Made by a program: the position numbers and the translations under genes
DNA from: JBCAXA01 sp039183535
Lineage (GTDB): Bacteria; Pseudomonadota; Gammaproteobacteria; Steroidobacterales; Woeseiaceae
DNA length: 35,180 bases
Reading direction: 5' to 3'
Assembly: GCA_039183535.1 (NCBI GenBank)
Contig: JBCDBO010000030.1
Span: forward strand, 1 to 35,180
Notes under the pieces: model-generated
What the model was told of the DNA's origin: nothing
Database searches by the model: none
Seen by the model: only the letters and a program-made list of their open reading frames with translations
Shown: positions 25,692-33,644 of the stretch, piece by piece
Layout: the number at the start of each line of letters is the position of its first letter
Numbering within the stretch: the first letter of the stretch is position 1

Positions 25692-25699
25692 ATTATGCC
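25692..25699 (-). promoter_or_regulatory. Possible extended -10 box for the kinase/pilT operon
   Basis: Read on the minus strand, TGGCATAAT (TG, one base, then CATAAT) lies about 120 bases before the kinase start. The TGn extension can make up for the lack of a clear -35. This is motif reading only. Confidence 0.3.
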
Positions 25700-25730
25700 A
25701 CATAGCCCGGGGGCCAATCGGCGGCACGAC

Positions 25731-25758
25731 GTCACGTTTTCGGTGCTTCCGGTACAAT
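25731..25758 (+). promoter_or_regulatory. Possible promoter of apbC-dcd
   Basis: TACAAT (25753-25758) is a good -10 match; the -35 region 17 bases earlier (GTCACG) is poor. The box lies about 55 bases before the preferred apbC start, in the 240-base divergent gap. Confidence 0.35.
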
Positions 25759-25813
25759 CTCGGGGCTCGAAACGCCGGTTTTGGCTCATTTTCGCATCTC
25801 TCGGAGTGTTGAC

Positions 25814-26890
25814 TTGAACGACACGCGCACCACGCAGCGCTTGGCGGCGGCGCCCGTGCCGGCGTTGGACGGCCCGCTCGGCGATTATGGCAAACTGGTC
25901 GTCGACTCAGAGCGGCGCCGCATCGAGTATCACAGTCGCTTCTTGCCAGGTTCGCGGGATGGGGATTTGTTAGCTGTTTTGGCGGCCGGTATTGCGGCGG
26001 ATGAGGCCTTGGTCGGTTTCGAGCCCGTCATCGTTACCGACATTGTTCCGGTCGCTGTGCAGCGTGGACTGAAGCCGCTGGCCGGCGTCGCCAACATTAT
26101 CGCGGTCGCGTCCGCGAAAGGTGGAGTCGGCAAGTCGACCACCGCCGTCAACCTCGCGCTCGCATTACGCGCGCTCGGTGGCCGCGTCGGCATGCTGGAT
26201 GCGGATATTTACGGCCCGAGCCAACCTCGAATGCTTGGCCTCGTTGGCGAACAGCCGGTCAGCCATGACGGCAAGACGCTGCAACCGCTAGAGGCGTTCG
26301 GATTGAGCGTTATGTCGGCAGGCTTCTTGGTCGATGAAAAACAGCCGATGGTGTGGCGCGGCCCGATGGTGACGCAGGCCTTGAATCAAATTCTGCTGCA
26401 AACAGCGTGGCCAAACGTCGACTACTTGGTGGTCGACATGCCGCCTGGGACCGGCGATATCCAATTGACGCTAAGCCAGCGGGTGCCCGTCGCGGGCGCC
26501 ATCATCGTCACGACACCACAAGACATTGCATTGATCGATGCACGCAAAGGCCTTGCCATGTTCCGGAAGGTCGGGATCGACGTGCTCGGGGTCGTCGAGA
26601 ACATGGGGATTCACATCTGCAGCTCCTGCGGTCATGAAGAGGCGATTTTCGGCAGTGGCGGCGCGGCCCGATTGGCCAGCGAAGAGGGCGTACCGGTGCT
26701 TGCGCAACTGCCGCTCGATGCCGCGATTCAGCGCGCGGCCGATGGCGGTCGACCCAGCGTCGTCGCTGAGCCAGATAGCGCAATCAGTGCTCATTACCTT
26801 GGTCTTGCCGAGCAAGTCAGTATTGCGCTTGCCAAGCGCAACGTGGAGCATGCGCACAAGTTTCCTAATATTGTGGTCGAGAACGACTAA
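25814..26890 (+). CDS. apbC: Iron-sulfur cluster carrier protein ApbC (Mrp)
   Basis: 358 residues from TTG 25814, chosen because GGAG precedes it by seven bases; the frame is open to another TTG 11 codons earlier. ApbC/Mrp is a cytoplasmic P-loop ATPase that carries Fe-S clusters. Visible are the deviant Walker A SAKGGVGKST, DADIYGPSQP, MVWRGPM, DMPPGTGDIQLTL, and the cluster-binding CxxC in HICSSCGHEE. The first ~90 residues match the MIP18/DUF59 domain of Mrp only weakly, and the conserved Cys region is not evident. dcd follows with a one-base TAATG overlap. Confidence 0.94.
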   Translation: MNDTRTTQRLAAAPVPALDGPLGDYGKLVVDSERRRIEYHSRFLPGSRDGDLLAVLAAGIAADEALVGFEPVIVTDIVPVAVQRGLKPLAGVANIIAVASAKGGVGKSTTAVNLALALRALGGRVGMLDADIYGPSQPRMLGLVGEQPVSHDGKTLQPLEAFGLSVMSAGFLVDEKQPMVWRGPMVTQALNQILLQTAWPNVDYLVVDMPPGTGDIQLTLSQRVPVAGAIIVTTPQDIALIDARKGLAMFRKVGIDVLGVVENMGIHICSSCGHEEAIFGSGGAARLASEEGVPVLAQLPLDAAIQRAADGGRPSVVAEPDSAISAHYLGLAEQVSIALAKRNVEHAHKFPNIVVEND

Positions 26891-27456
26891 TGAGTATCAA
26901 ATCGGATCGTTGGATTCGCCGGATGGTTGAGCAACAAGGCATGATCGAGCCGTTTGAGCCATCGCAAGTACGCTATGTCGACGGAGAGCGGGTCGTGTCC
27001 TTCGGTACGTCGAGCTACGGTTACGACGTTCGCTGCTCGCGCGAGTTTAAGATCTTTACGAACATCAATTCGGCGGTGGTTGATCCAAAAGCGTTCGATG
27101 CCGGCAGTTTCGTCGATGTTGAAGGCGACGTTTGCATTATCCCGCCAAACTCATTCGCGCTCGCGCGCACGGTCGAGTACTTCCGTATCCCACGGACTGT
27201 GCTCACGGTCTGCCTGGGCAAATCGACCTACGCGCGCTGCGGCATCATCGTTAACGTCACACCGCTTGAGCCGGAGTGGGAGGGTCAAGTGACGCTTGAG
27301 TTTTCGAACACGACCCCGCTACCGGCGAAGGTCTACGCGAACGAGGGTGTCGCGCAAATGCTGTTTTTTGAATCGGATGAGCCGTGCGAGCAGTCTTACG
27401 CCGACCGAGCGGGCAAGTATCAGGGGCAAACTGGCGTTACCTTACCGCGCGCTTGA
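26890..27456 (+). CDS. dcd: dCTP deaminase
   Basis: 188 residues, the length usual for the Pseudomonas type (E. coli Dcd has 193). It deaminates dCTP to dUTP for thymidylate synthesis. The nucleotide-binding GKSTYAR motif (Ser and Arg of the active site) and the catalytic Glu in VTLEFSNT are present, along with SSYGYDVR and the C-terminal KYQGQTG lid. The start overlaps the apbC stop as TAATG. The 3' end overlaps the convergent DUF3108 gene by 37 bases. apbC-dcd adjacency is also found in pseudomonads. Confidence 0.96.
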   Translation: MSIKSDRWIRRMVEQQGMIEPFEPSQVRYVDGERVVSFGTSSYGYDVRCSREFKIFTNINSAVVDPKAFDAGSFVDVEGDVCIIPPNSFALARTVEYFRIPRTVLTVCLGKSTYARCGIIVNVTPLEPEWEGQVTLEFSNTTPLPAKVYANEGVAQMLFFESDEPCEQSYADRAGKYQGQTGVTLPRA

Positions 27457-28160
27457 TCGACCCAGTCAAAACGTCGCAGCTCAGCCGTGCCTTGAACTTT
27501 GTTGTCTTTCAGGCGTTGTAGCCTGACCGGCTGGTAATCGAGCGCTGGCGCTATCCACAGACGCGTCGTTCGGCTCGACGTGCCACGCCGTCGATCGACA
27601 ACCATGGCCGTGTACTCGCCAGCCGGGACTGACACCGTCTCCACCCCGGTGACCCGGTAAGCCACGTTATGGATCTCGTTGCGCTCGATAACGTTAAGTG
27701 TGAACTCGGTTTCGTTGGCAGCGAGTTTCGTCGCGGCAACGAGCTCTTCGCTGATCTTATCGATAGCGCCCGATGTGACGTCTAACGTGACCGTTGCGTC
27801 ACGATAGCGGCTCTCAGCGCTACGGCCGTCGGCGGCAAACGCTACCGTCATTGATTTGCCACGACCTGGCTTACCGTCGACGTACGTGTAGATCAGCGGT
27901 ATCGGTTCGGCATCGCTCAGGCGGTAGCGACCGCATTCTGTTACGCCATCACGGCGGATCAGCCGAGCGAATCCACGCGGTTCGCTGTGTTTGTGGACGG
28001 TTACGCCGTCCGCATCAATGCGCCGTTGGACGTCGATCTCGATTTTCGCGCCGGAGAACCGGCCGGCATATTGCGCATCAAAGCCGCGCGGCGAATCGTC
28101 GGCAGCAGCGCCGAGCGTCAGCGTTAGACCGACGAGCAGCGTGGCAGCGTATCGGGCCAT
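27420..28160 (-). CDS. DUF3108 domain-containing exported protein
   Basis: 246 residues. The N-terminal MARYAATLLVGLTLTLGAAAD is a short signal peptide with likely cleavage after Ala-Ala-Ala or nearby, so the protein is probably periplasmic. The rest is beta-rich, with the DUF3108 marks PIPLIYTYVDGKPG, the YRVTGVETVSVPAGEYTA region, and the near-terminal LWIAPALDYQPVRL. The family has no established role. The ATG lies 37 bases inside the end of purN, so it is translated from the purMN message; this gene order is common in gammaproteobacteria. It ends inside dcd on the other strand. Confidence 0.85.
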   Translation of the reverse strand: MARYAATLLVGLTLTLGAAADDSPRGFDAQYAGRFSGAKIEIDVQRRIDADGVTVHKHSEPRGFARLIRRDGVTECGRYRLSDAEPIPLIYTYVDGKPGRGKSMTVAFAADGRSAESRYRDATVTLDVTSGAIDKISEELVAATKLAANETEFTLNVIERNEIHNVAYRVTGVETVSVPAGEYTAMVVDRRRGTSSRTTRLWIAPALDYQPVRLQRLKDNKVQGTAELRRFDWVDQARGKVTPVCP

Positions 28161-28813
28161 TCGAGCAACCCTCCATCTTCATCAAAAAAAGCCGTGAACG
28201 GCTGCGCTTGCGGCGCTCCGTCAATGGCGACGGCCGTATCGGCGAGAACAACCCGTCCGGCGGCGACGAGCTCCACGGCGGCAGGATAGATCGTATGCTC
28301 GGCCCGCTGAACCCGAGCTGAAAGCGTCGCTGGCGTATCGCCAGCGAGCACGGGAACAACGCCTTGAATCAGCACTGGGCCGGCGTCGAGGTCCGCCGTA
28401 ACAAAATGGACGCTGGCGCCGCTGCGCGCCTCACCGGCAGCCAGCACGCGTTCGTGCACGTCGAGGCCGCGGTAGGCGGGTAGCAACGAGGGATGGATAT
28501 TCAGCAATCGACCCGCGTAATGGGCGACGAACGGCGCTGACAAGATTCGCATAAATCCGGCCAGGACGACGATGTCTGGCGCCAGAGGATCGATCGCCAG
28601 CCGCAGGCGCTGGTCGTAGCGCTCGCGGTCCTCCCCGCGCTGTCGGGCGATGACGGTGCCGGGCCGACCGCGCGCGTGGGCGTAGCTAAGGCCTGCCGCG
28701 TCGCGATTGCTGAAGACGGCATCGATCCGGAACGAACTCGCGGCCTCAGCTTGAAATAAGGCGTCGAGATTCGAGCCGCGACCGGAGATAAGTACGACGA
28801 CCGAGGCTGTCAT
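28124..28813 (-). CDS. purN: Phosphoribosylglycinamide formyltransferase
   Basis: 229 residues from the ATG at 28811-28813, one base after the purM stop. The frame is open 22 codons further into purM, but the proper N-terminus MTASVVVLISGRGSN starts here. It transfers a formyl group from 10-formyl-tetrahydrofolate to GAR in purine synthesis. The active site LLNIHPSLLPAYRG (catalytic Asn and His) and the later Asp in TADLDAGPVLIQ are intact. It is about 15 residues longer than the E. coli enzyme, mostly at the C-terminus, where it overlaps the DUF3108 gene. Confidence 0.95.
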   Translation of the reverse strand: MTASVVVLISGRGSNLDALFQAEAASSFRIDAVFSNRDAAGLSYAHARGRPGTVIARQRGEDRERYDQRLRLAIDPLAPDIVVLAGFMRILSAPFVAHYAGRLLNIHPSLLPAYRGLDVHERVLAAGEARSGASVHFVTADLDAGPVLIQGVVPVLAGDTPATLSARVQRAEHTIYPAAVELVAAGRVVLADTAVAIDGAPQAQPFTAFFDEDGGLLEWPDTLPRCSSV

Positions 28814-28814
28814 A

Positions 28815-29846
28815 TCAAGCGATCTGAGTGCCGCGCTCACCCGCCTCAATGCGCCCGATCTGCCAGGCGTCAACGTCATTCTGACGCAGAACTTTCAGCG
28901 CTTGCTCGGCCGAGCCACGCGGTACGACCATGACCATGCCAAGGCCGCAGTTGAACGTGCGCAGCATCTCTTCGTCCGTTACGTTGCCGGTCGCTTGGAG
29001 CCAATCGAAGACCGGCGGTCGCGGCCAGCGATCACGGAACAGCCTAGCGACACAGCCATCGGGGAGCATGCGCGGCACGTTCTCGGGAAGGCCACCACCC
29101 GTGATATGAGCAATCCCGCGAACGTCGGTTGACGCGATGAGTGCCGCAATCGCGGTTGCGTAAATGCGGGTCGGTTCTAACAGCGCATCGACCAAGCCGA
29201 TTCCACTGCCAAGCTCTATGTCGCGCGGGTTGTCGGCTAGTTCGACAATGCGGCGAATCAGCGAGTAGCCGTTGGCGTGCGGGCCACTTGCACCCAAGCC
29301 GATCAGTGTGTCGCCGACCGCGACGCGATTGCCGTCGATAATGGCTGACCGATTGACGGCGCCGACACAGAAGCCGGCGAGATCGTAATCACCGCGCGCG
29401 TACATGCCCGGCATCTCCGCCGTTTCGCCGCCAATCAAGGCGCAGCCAGCTTGGCGGCAACCGCGTGCAATACCGCTAATCACCGCGGCTGCTTGATCAA
29501 CGTTAAGCGCACCGCAGGCAAAGTAATCCAGAAAGAACAACGGTTCCGCGCCTTGGGCAATAACGTCGTTGACACACATAGCGACCAGGTCGATGCCGAT
29601 GCGCTCGTCCGCGCCGTACTCGCGTGCGAGCAATAGCTTGGTGCCAACGCCGTCGGTGCCGGCAACAAGCACGGGCTCCGGGAACCGCGTCCGGTCAAGG
29701 GCGAACAACGAGCCGAAGCCGCCGAGTTCGGCTAGCACCTCGGGCCGCTGTGTCGCCGCTACCAAAGGACCGATACGGTCCACGAGACGGTTGCCGGCGT
29801 CGATGTCGACACCAGCATCTTTGTACGTAAGGGGAGTTTTAGCCAT
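28815..29846 (-). CDS. purM: Phosphoribosylformylglycinamidine cyclo-ligase (AIR synthetase)
   Basis: 343 residues (E. coli PurM has 345). It closes the imidazole ring to AIR with ATP. Visible are TYKDAGVDIDAGN at the start, the substrate loop AGTDGVGTKL, DYFACG, GGETAEMPGMY, GLGASGPHANGYSL and HITGGGLPENVPRM. First gene of purM-purN-DUF3108. Its ATG (29844-29846) sits back to back with the plus-strand DUF2066 gene in a shared divergent region; I found no convincing promoter or PurR box. Confidence 0.97.
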   Translation of the reverse strand: MAKTPLTYKDAGVDIDAGNRLVDRIGPLVAATQRPEVLAELGGFGSLFALDRTRFPEPVLVAGTDGVGTKLLLAREYGADERIGIDLVAMCVNDVIAQGAEPLFFLDYFACGALNVDQAAAVISGIARGCRQAGCALIGGETAEMPGMYARGDYDLAGFCVGAVNRSAIIDGNRVAVGDTLIGLGASGPHANGYSLIRRIVELADNPRDIELGSGIGLVDALLEPTRIYATAIAALIASTDVRGIAHITGGGLPENVPRMLPDGCVARLFRDRWPRPPVFDWLQATGNVTDEEMLRTFNCGLGMVMVVPRGSAEQALKVLRQNDVDAWQIGRIEAGERGTQIA

Positions 29847-29910
29847 GGGTTACGACGTGATTGGGCCGCTGCCAGCGCGGTCGCGGCGAAGGCCGCTATA
29901 CTATCGCGCT

Positions 29911-31041
29911 GTGCACCAAATATTTCGACAATTCGCAGCCAAATCCGGTGCTGCTAAGTCTAGCGTGTCGCGCGCTTGCGCGGCGATGCTGGCTGCGCTC
30001 GTTGTTATCGCGGTCGCGCCAAGCGCTACTGCGATCGAGGTCAGTGGGCTATACACCATCGATGTCGACTATCCAGAGAACACCGCATCAGCTCGGCGCA
30101 GCGCATTTCAAGAGGCGCTACGGCTGGTCATCGGCCGGCTCACCGATCGCTCTACCGCGGACGCCACGGCGATTGCGGCGGTCGTTGAGCAGGCGGAGCA
30201 ATGGGTTACCGGGTATCGCGATGGCGGTAATAACCGCTTATGGGTGTCCTTTAACGGGCGCACGCTTAGCGCCGCGCTACGATCGGCCGGTGTGCCGGTC
30301 TGGGGTAGTGATCGGCCGCTGACGATCGTTTGGCTGGCGGTCGACCGCGGCGGCGGCGAGCGCGCCATTCTCAGTGCCTCCGATCGATTCGCGGATGGCG
30401 CGCGCGCACGCCGGGCGGATCCGGCCGACTATCTGCGCGAGCGACTTGAGAAGGCGGCGACCGACCGTGGCTTACCGCTGGTACTGCCGCTGATGGATGG
30501 CGAAGATCAACAACGCATTGCCTTCGCCGACGTATGGGGCGATTTCGCTGATGTCATGCGAGTTGCCAGTGAGCGCTATGGCGCCGTTAGCGTGTTAAGC
30601 GGACGGGTCCGCACCGATCAGGCCGATTCCATTCGCTGGGTTTGGCGTTTTTCCGGTAACGAGGTCCGTTTCAGCGGCGATGTCGAAACAGCGTTGGCGC
30701 GGCTGGGCCGGGATATGGCCGCAACACTGTCCGTAGCAGACCCAAACGATGTCCGCCGAATGTCGCTAGCGGTCAACGAGGTGCGCGATGTCGCGACGTT
30801 TGGCCAGCTGCTCCGGTTCCTTGAGCGCCAACCGCTGGTGCAATCTGTCGATGTCCTCGCCATGGATAACGCGATGGCGTCTCTGGAGCTCAGCTACATC
30901 GGCGGTGAGGCGCAAGTCGTCCAATTGCTCGATAGTTTTCCTGGGCTCGAGCCCGTCGATAATCCAGGTTTCATCGTCGGCGGTACCGTGCCGCTCGAGC
31001 AGGGACTGACCCCGCCGCGCGTCTATCGTCTACGCCGCTGA
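29911..31041 (+). CDS. DUF2066 domain-containing exported protein
   Basis: 376 residues from GTG 29911. The start is uncertain: the frame is open far upstream inside purM, with an ATG at 29845, a GTG at 29965 and an ATG at 29986. The hydrophobic stretch MLAALVVIAVAPSATA is a signal peptide core, with cleavage likely before IEVSGLY. The mature part carries the DUF2066 pattern (SARRSAFQEALRLVIGRLTD, NNRLWVSFN, and LTIVWLAVD). The family is of unknown function. Ten bases separate it from the CDP-alcohol transferase gene. DUF2066, CDP-alcohol transferase, PerM and hda in a row beside purM is a layout I recall from other gammaproteobacteria. Confidence 0.82.
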   Translation: MHQIFRQFAAKSGAAKSSVSRACAAMLAALVVIAVAPSATAIEVSGLYTIDVDYPENTASARRSAFQEALRLVIGRLTDRSTADATAIAAVVEQAEQWVTGYRDGGNNRLWVSFNGRTLSAALRSAGVPVWGSDRPLTIVWLAVDRGGGERAILSASDRFADGARARRADPADYLRERLEKAATDRGLPLVLPLMDGEDQQRIAFADVWGDFADVMRVASERYGAVSVLSGRVRTDQADSIRWVWRFSGNEVRFSGDVETALARLGRDMAATLSVADPNDVRRMSLAVNEVRDVATFGQLLRFLERQPLVQSVDVLAMDNAMASLELSYIGGEAQVVQLLDSFPGLEPVDNPGFIVGGTVPLEQGLTPPRVYRLRR

Positions 31042-31051
31042 GAGCCGTCGG

Positions 31052-31600
31052 ATGGCGTGGATCCCCAATGCGCTGACGGTGTTGCGTCTGTGTCTGACCC
31101 CGGTGATTTACTTGACGATCGCGCGTTACGAGTTTGGATTCGCGCTCGCTCTGGTGATGATCGCTGGGTTTTCGGATTGGTTGGATGGCGTCCTTGCGCG
31201 ACGCTTCAATTGGCATAGCCGCTTGGGTTCGTTGCTCGATCCGATTGCCGATAAGCTGCTGTTTCTCGCCGTATTTATTGGGTTAACACTGACCGATCTG
31301 ATGCCGCTTTGGCTCGCTGTGTTGGCGATCGCTCGCGATGTTGTCATCGTCGTCGGTGCAACGGCGTACAATTTTACAGTCGAACGATTGACGGGTTCGG
31401 CGACGCTACTCAGCAAGTTCAACACGCTCATGCAAGGCGTTTACGCGTGTGTGCTGCTTGGGCTGGCGGCGACCGGGCGTGACGCAGAGTGGTTGGTCAA
31501 ATGGCTAAGTGCGGCCTTATTGGTGACGATTGTAGCGAGCGGTGTGCACTACGTGATTGCGTGGTCCCGCAAAGCGCGCGAGGGTGCTTCCGATGAATGA
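31052..31600 (+). CDS. CDP-alcohol phosphatidyltransferase family protein (PgsA-like)
   Basis: 182 residues, the size of phosphatidylglycerophosphate synthase. The complete signature D-x2-DG-x2-AR-x8-G-x3-D-x3-D is visible with Asp42, Asp45, Gly46, Ala49, Arg50, Gly59, Asp63 and Asp67. About five or six membrane helices. Enzymes of this family join CDP-diacylglycerol to an alcohol in the inner membrane; glycerol 3-phosphate is the most likely acceptor given the PNALTVLRL start, but the substrate is not proven. The stop overlaps the next ATG by 8 bases. It may or may not be the main PgsA of the cell. Confidence 0.88.
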   Translation: MAWIPNALTVLRLCLTPVIYLTIARYEFGFALALVMIAGFSDWLDGVLARRFNWHSRLGSLLDPIADKLLFLAVFIGLTLTDLMPLWLAVLAIARDVVIVVGATAYNFTVERLTGSATLLSKFNTLMQGVYACVLLGLAATGRDAEWLVKWLSAALLVTIVASGVHYVIAWSRKAREGASDE

Positions 31601-32654
31601 ACAACTGGAACGACGGGCGTTATTTGTCGTTGCGCTAATCGCGTTTGGCTGGTTGGTCCAGCTGTTATCGCCGGTGCTGACACCGTTTATCGCGGCAGCA
31701 TTGCTAGCGTACATCGGCGATCCCTTGGCCGATGCCTTGCAGCGCGTTAAGTTGCCCCGATCAGCGGCTGTGCTGATCGTATTTCTAATCACGTTTATCG
31801 CGCTTGGTGCGCTGGTGATTTTGATCATTCCGCTGGTACGCGCCCAAGCGAGCGCGCTGTTCGAGGCGCTGCCTCGCTATATCGAGTTCGTTGAGACGAA
31901 CTGGTTGCCGTATGTATCGGAGGCCGCGGGTGGTGCTGACAACGAGCTCGGACTGCGAGCGTTTGTCGAGCAATACGGCGCCGTCGCCGGAGAATGGGCC
32001 AGCACGGTGCTAACCTCAGTCGGTCGCTCTGGCGGAGCGCTGCTCGCCGCGGCGGTGAGCCTGTTCTTGATTCCAGTGCTGACGTTCTATCTGCTGCGTG
32101 ACTGGGACGACATTCTGGAGCGTGTCGCGCGCCTCATCCCACCCAACCAGCGTCCAACGGTATTGCATCTCGCGCGTGAGTCGGACGTTGTACTCGGTGC
32201 GTTTTTACGCGGTCAGGTGTTGGTGATGTTCGGGCTTGCGCTCATCTACACGGTTGGCCTGAGCATCATTGGCCTGCCATATGCCATCGCGATTGGCGTC
32301 GTCGCGGGTCTGGTTAGCTTCGTGCCCTACCTTGGGTTGGTGTTCGGCATTGCGCTGGCTGGCGTTACCGCGCTGAACGAGCCGAATGGGTTACTGATGT
32401 TGGCTTTGGTTGTCGGCGTGTTTGTTATCGGCCAGGTGGTAGAAGGCTCGATTCTGACGCCAAAACTCGTCGGTGACCGGATCGGTTTGCATCCGGTCGT
32501 GGTGATTTTTGCGGTCATGGCGTTTGGGCAATTGTTTGGGTTTTTCGGTGTTTTGTTGGCGTTGCCAGCCGCCGCGGTCATCAGCGTTATCGTGCGTTAT
32601 TTTTACGCGCGCTATGCGCCGGAAGAGCCGACCGAAGACACGCCACCGCAATGA
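31593..32654 (+). CDS. AI-2E family transporter / PerM-like membrane protein
   Basis: 353 residues from ATG 31593, preceded by GAGG nine bases upstream; the frame is open 12 codons further into the transferase gene. It is a polytopic inner-membrane protein of the UPF0118/AI-2E exporter family: an N-terminal pair of helices, a soluble stretch (about 85-150), then five or so helices with SFVPYLGLVFGI, GQVVEGSILTPKLVGDRIGLHPVVVIF and FGFFGVLLALPAAAVISV, which are highly typical. Transported substrate unknown. In E. coli the PerM (YfgO) gene is next to hda, as here. The stop overlaps the hda start as ATGA. Confidence 0.9.
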   Translation: MNEQLERRALFVVALIAFGWLVQLLSPVLTPFIAAALLAYIGDPLADALQRVKLPRSAAVLIVFLITFIALGALVILIIPLVRAQASALFEALPRYIEFVETNWLPYVSEAAGGADNELGLRAFVEQYGAVAGEWASTVLTSVGRSGGALLAAAVSLFLIPVLTFYLLRDWDDILERVARLIPPNQRPTVLHLARESDVVLGAFLRGQVLVMFGLALIYTVGLSIIGLPYAIAIGVVAGLVSFVPYLGLVFGIALAGVTALNEPNGLLMLALVVGVFVIGQVVEGSILTPKLVGDRIGLHPVVVIFAVMAFGQLFGFFGVLLALPAAAVISVIVRYFYARYAPEEPTEDTPPQ

Positions 32655-33361
32655 GTCAAATTCCACTCGGGTTAACACTCGATGCGGGCGCGTCGTTCGA
32701 GACATTCGTGGCGTCCGGGAATGAGCTGGTTGTCGCCGCACTGCACGATGTGCGGCGGCCGGGCGTTATGCTCGACGGCCCTTCGGGCAGTGGCCGCAGC
32801 CATTTGCTGCAAGCCTTTGCGACGACGCGATCGGCGGCATACGCCGCGTTAGCAGAGGTTGGCGCCCCGGAGGCACTGACCGGTTTCGAGTGCCAAAAGG
32901 CCGTCGTCCTTGACGACATCGATACCGTCTTGGGTTCGCTGTCATGGGAGCGACGTTTATTCGCGATCGTTGAACGCGTCGTCGCGGCCGATGGCGTTGT
33001 GATCGTTGCGGCCAAGCGCGGTGCGCGTCACCTGACGTTTGCATTGCCGGACCTCGGTAGCCGGTTGGCGGCGCTAACGGCGTTTCGCCTACAGCCGTTG
33101 GACGATGACGGCAAGCTGCGAGCGCTGGGGCTTAGGGTTCGCGCGCGTGGTCTAACAGCAGACCGGCAAGCGCTGCGCTATCTAATCCAGCGAACTAATC
33201 GAGACATGCCGTCGCTGACGCGCTTGGTCGATGCGCTCGACCGCCAGTCCTGGGAGACTGGTCGGCGGATTACGGTGCCATTTATTCGCGCGTATCTCGA
33301 CGGCGTGTTAGGCGAGTCGCCGGAATCGTCGCAAAAAACGCCACCATCGATGCCGCGCTAA
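32651..33361 (+). CDS. hda: DnaA regulatory inactivator Hda
   Basis: 236 residues (E. coli Hda has 233). Hda, bound to the sliding clamp, stimulates ATP hydrolysis by DnaA after initiation. The N-terminal clamp-binding element is QIPLGL (3-8), a variant of QLSLPL that keeps the Q-x-x-L-x-L spacing. Walker A is GPSGSGRSHLLQA, Walker B VVLDDID, and sensor-like and C-terminal AAA+ lid regions follow (RGLTADRQALRYLIQR and after). The homologous part ends near VPFIRAYLDGVLG; the last ~15 residues are a Ser/Pro-rich tail. The final 80 bases overlap the convergent DUF2069 gene. Confidence 0.93.
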   Translation: MSQIPLGLTLDAGASFETFVASGNELVVAALHDVRRPGVMLDGPSGSGRSHLLQAFATTRSAAYAALAEVGAPEALTGFECQKAVVLDDIDTVLGSLSWERRLFAIVERVVAADGVVIVAAKRGARHLTFALPDLGSRLAALTAFRLQPLDDDGKLRALGLRVRARGLTADRQALRYLIQRTNRDMPSLTRLVDALDRQSWETGRRITVPFIRAYLDGVLGESPESSQKTPPSMPR

Positions 33362-33644
33362 AGCCGATAGCCGCTTTGGCAGCCGCTCCGTAGGCGATAA
33401 CGTCCATGACGCCACTGACCGTGAATACGATCGAGACTAGCATTGCGTAGGCGTACGCATTGCGCTGTTCGGTCAGCATCGCGATCAGTACGATCAGCCA
33501 AATGGCGGCGGTTATGACGATAAGGGCAAGCGGGAGTGATAGCGGCGCAAACCAAACACCGACGCCGCCAGCAATGCCGACCAGTAGCCAGCTGCCCATT
33601 GCCAGCCAGGCGGCACCGCCTGGCCGGACACGCGGTTTAGCCAC
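33282..33644 (-). CDS. DUF2069 small membrane protein
   Basis: 120 residues from GTG 33642-33644, which overlaps the wrbA stop by 8 bases; the frame is open far upstream but only as a shadow inside wrbA. Four membrane helices are visible, at about 12-33, 36-57, 64-86 and 91-109, separated by short loops, with TEQRNAYAYAM between helices two and three. That pattern and the position after wrbA agree with DUF2069, a family without known function. Helix four and the tail are encoded opposite the end of hda. Confidence 0.78.
   Translation of the reverse strand: MAKPRVRPGGAAWLAMGSWLLVGIAGGVGVWFAPLSLPLALIVITAAIWLIVLIAMLTEQRNAYAYAMLVSIVFTVSGVMDVIAYGAAAKAAIGFSAASMVAFFATIPATRLTRRRDTRE

Noticed and set aside
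29569..29910. N-terminal extension of the DUF2066 frame inside purM
   Set aside because: The 114 extra residues are antisense to conserved purM sequence; a signal peptide further on shows the real start is later.
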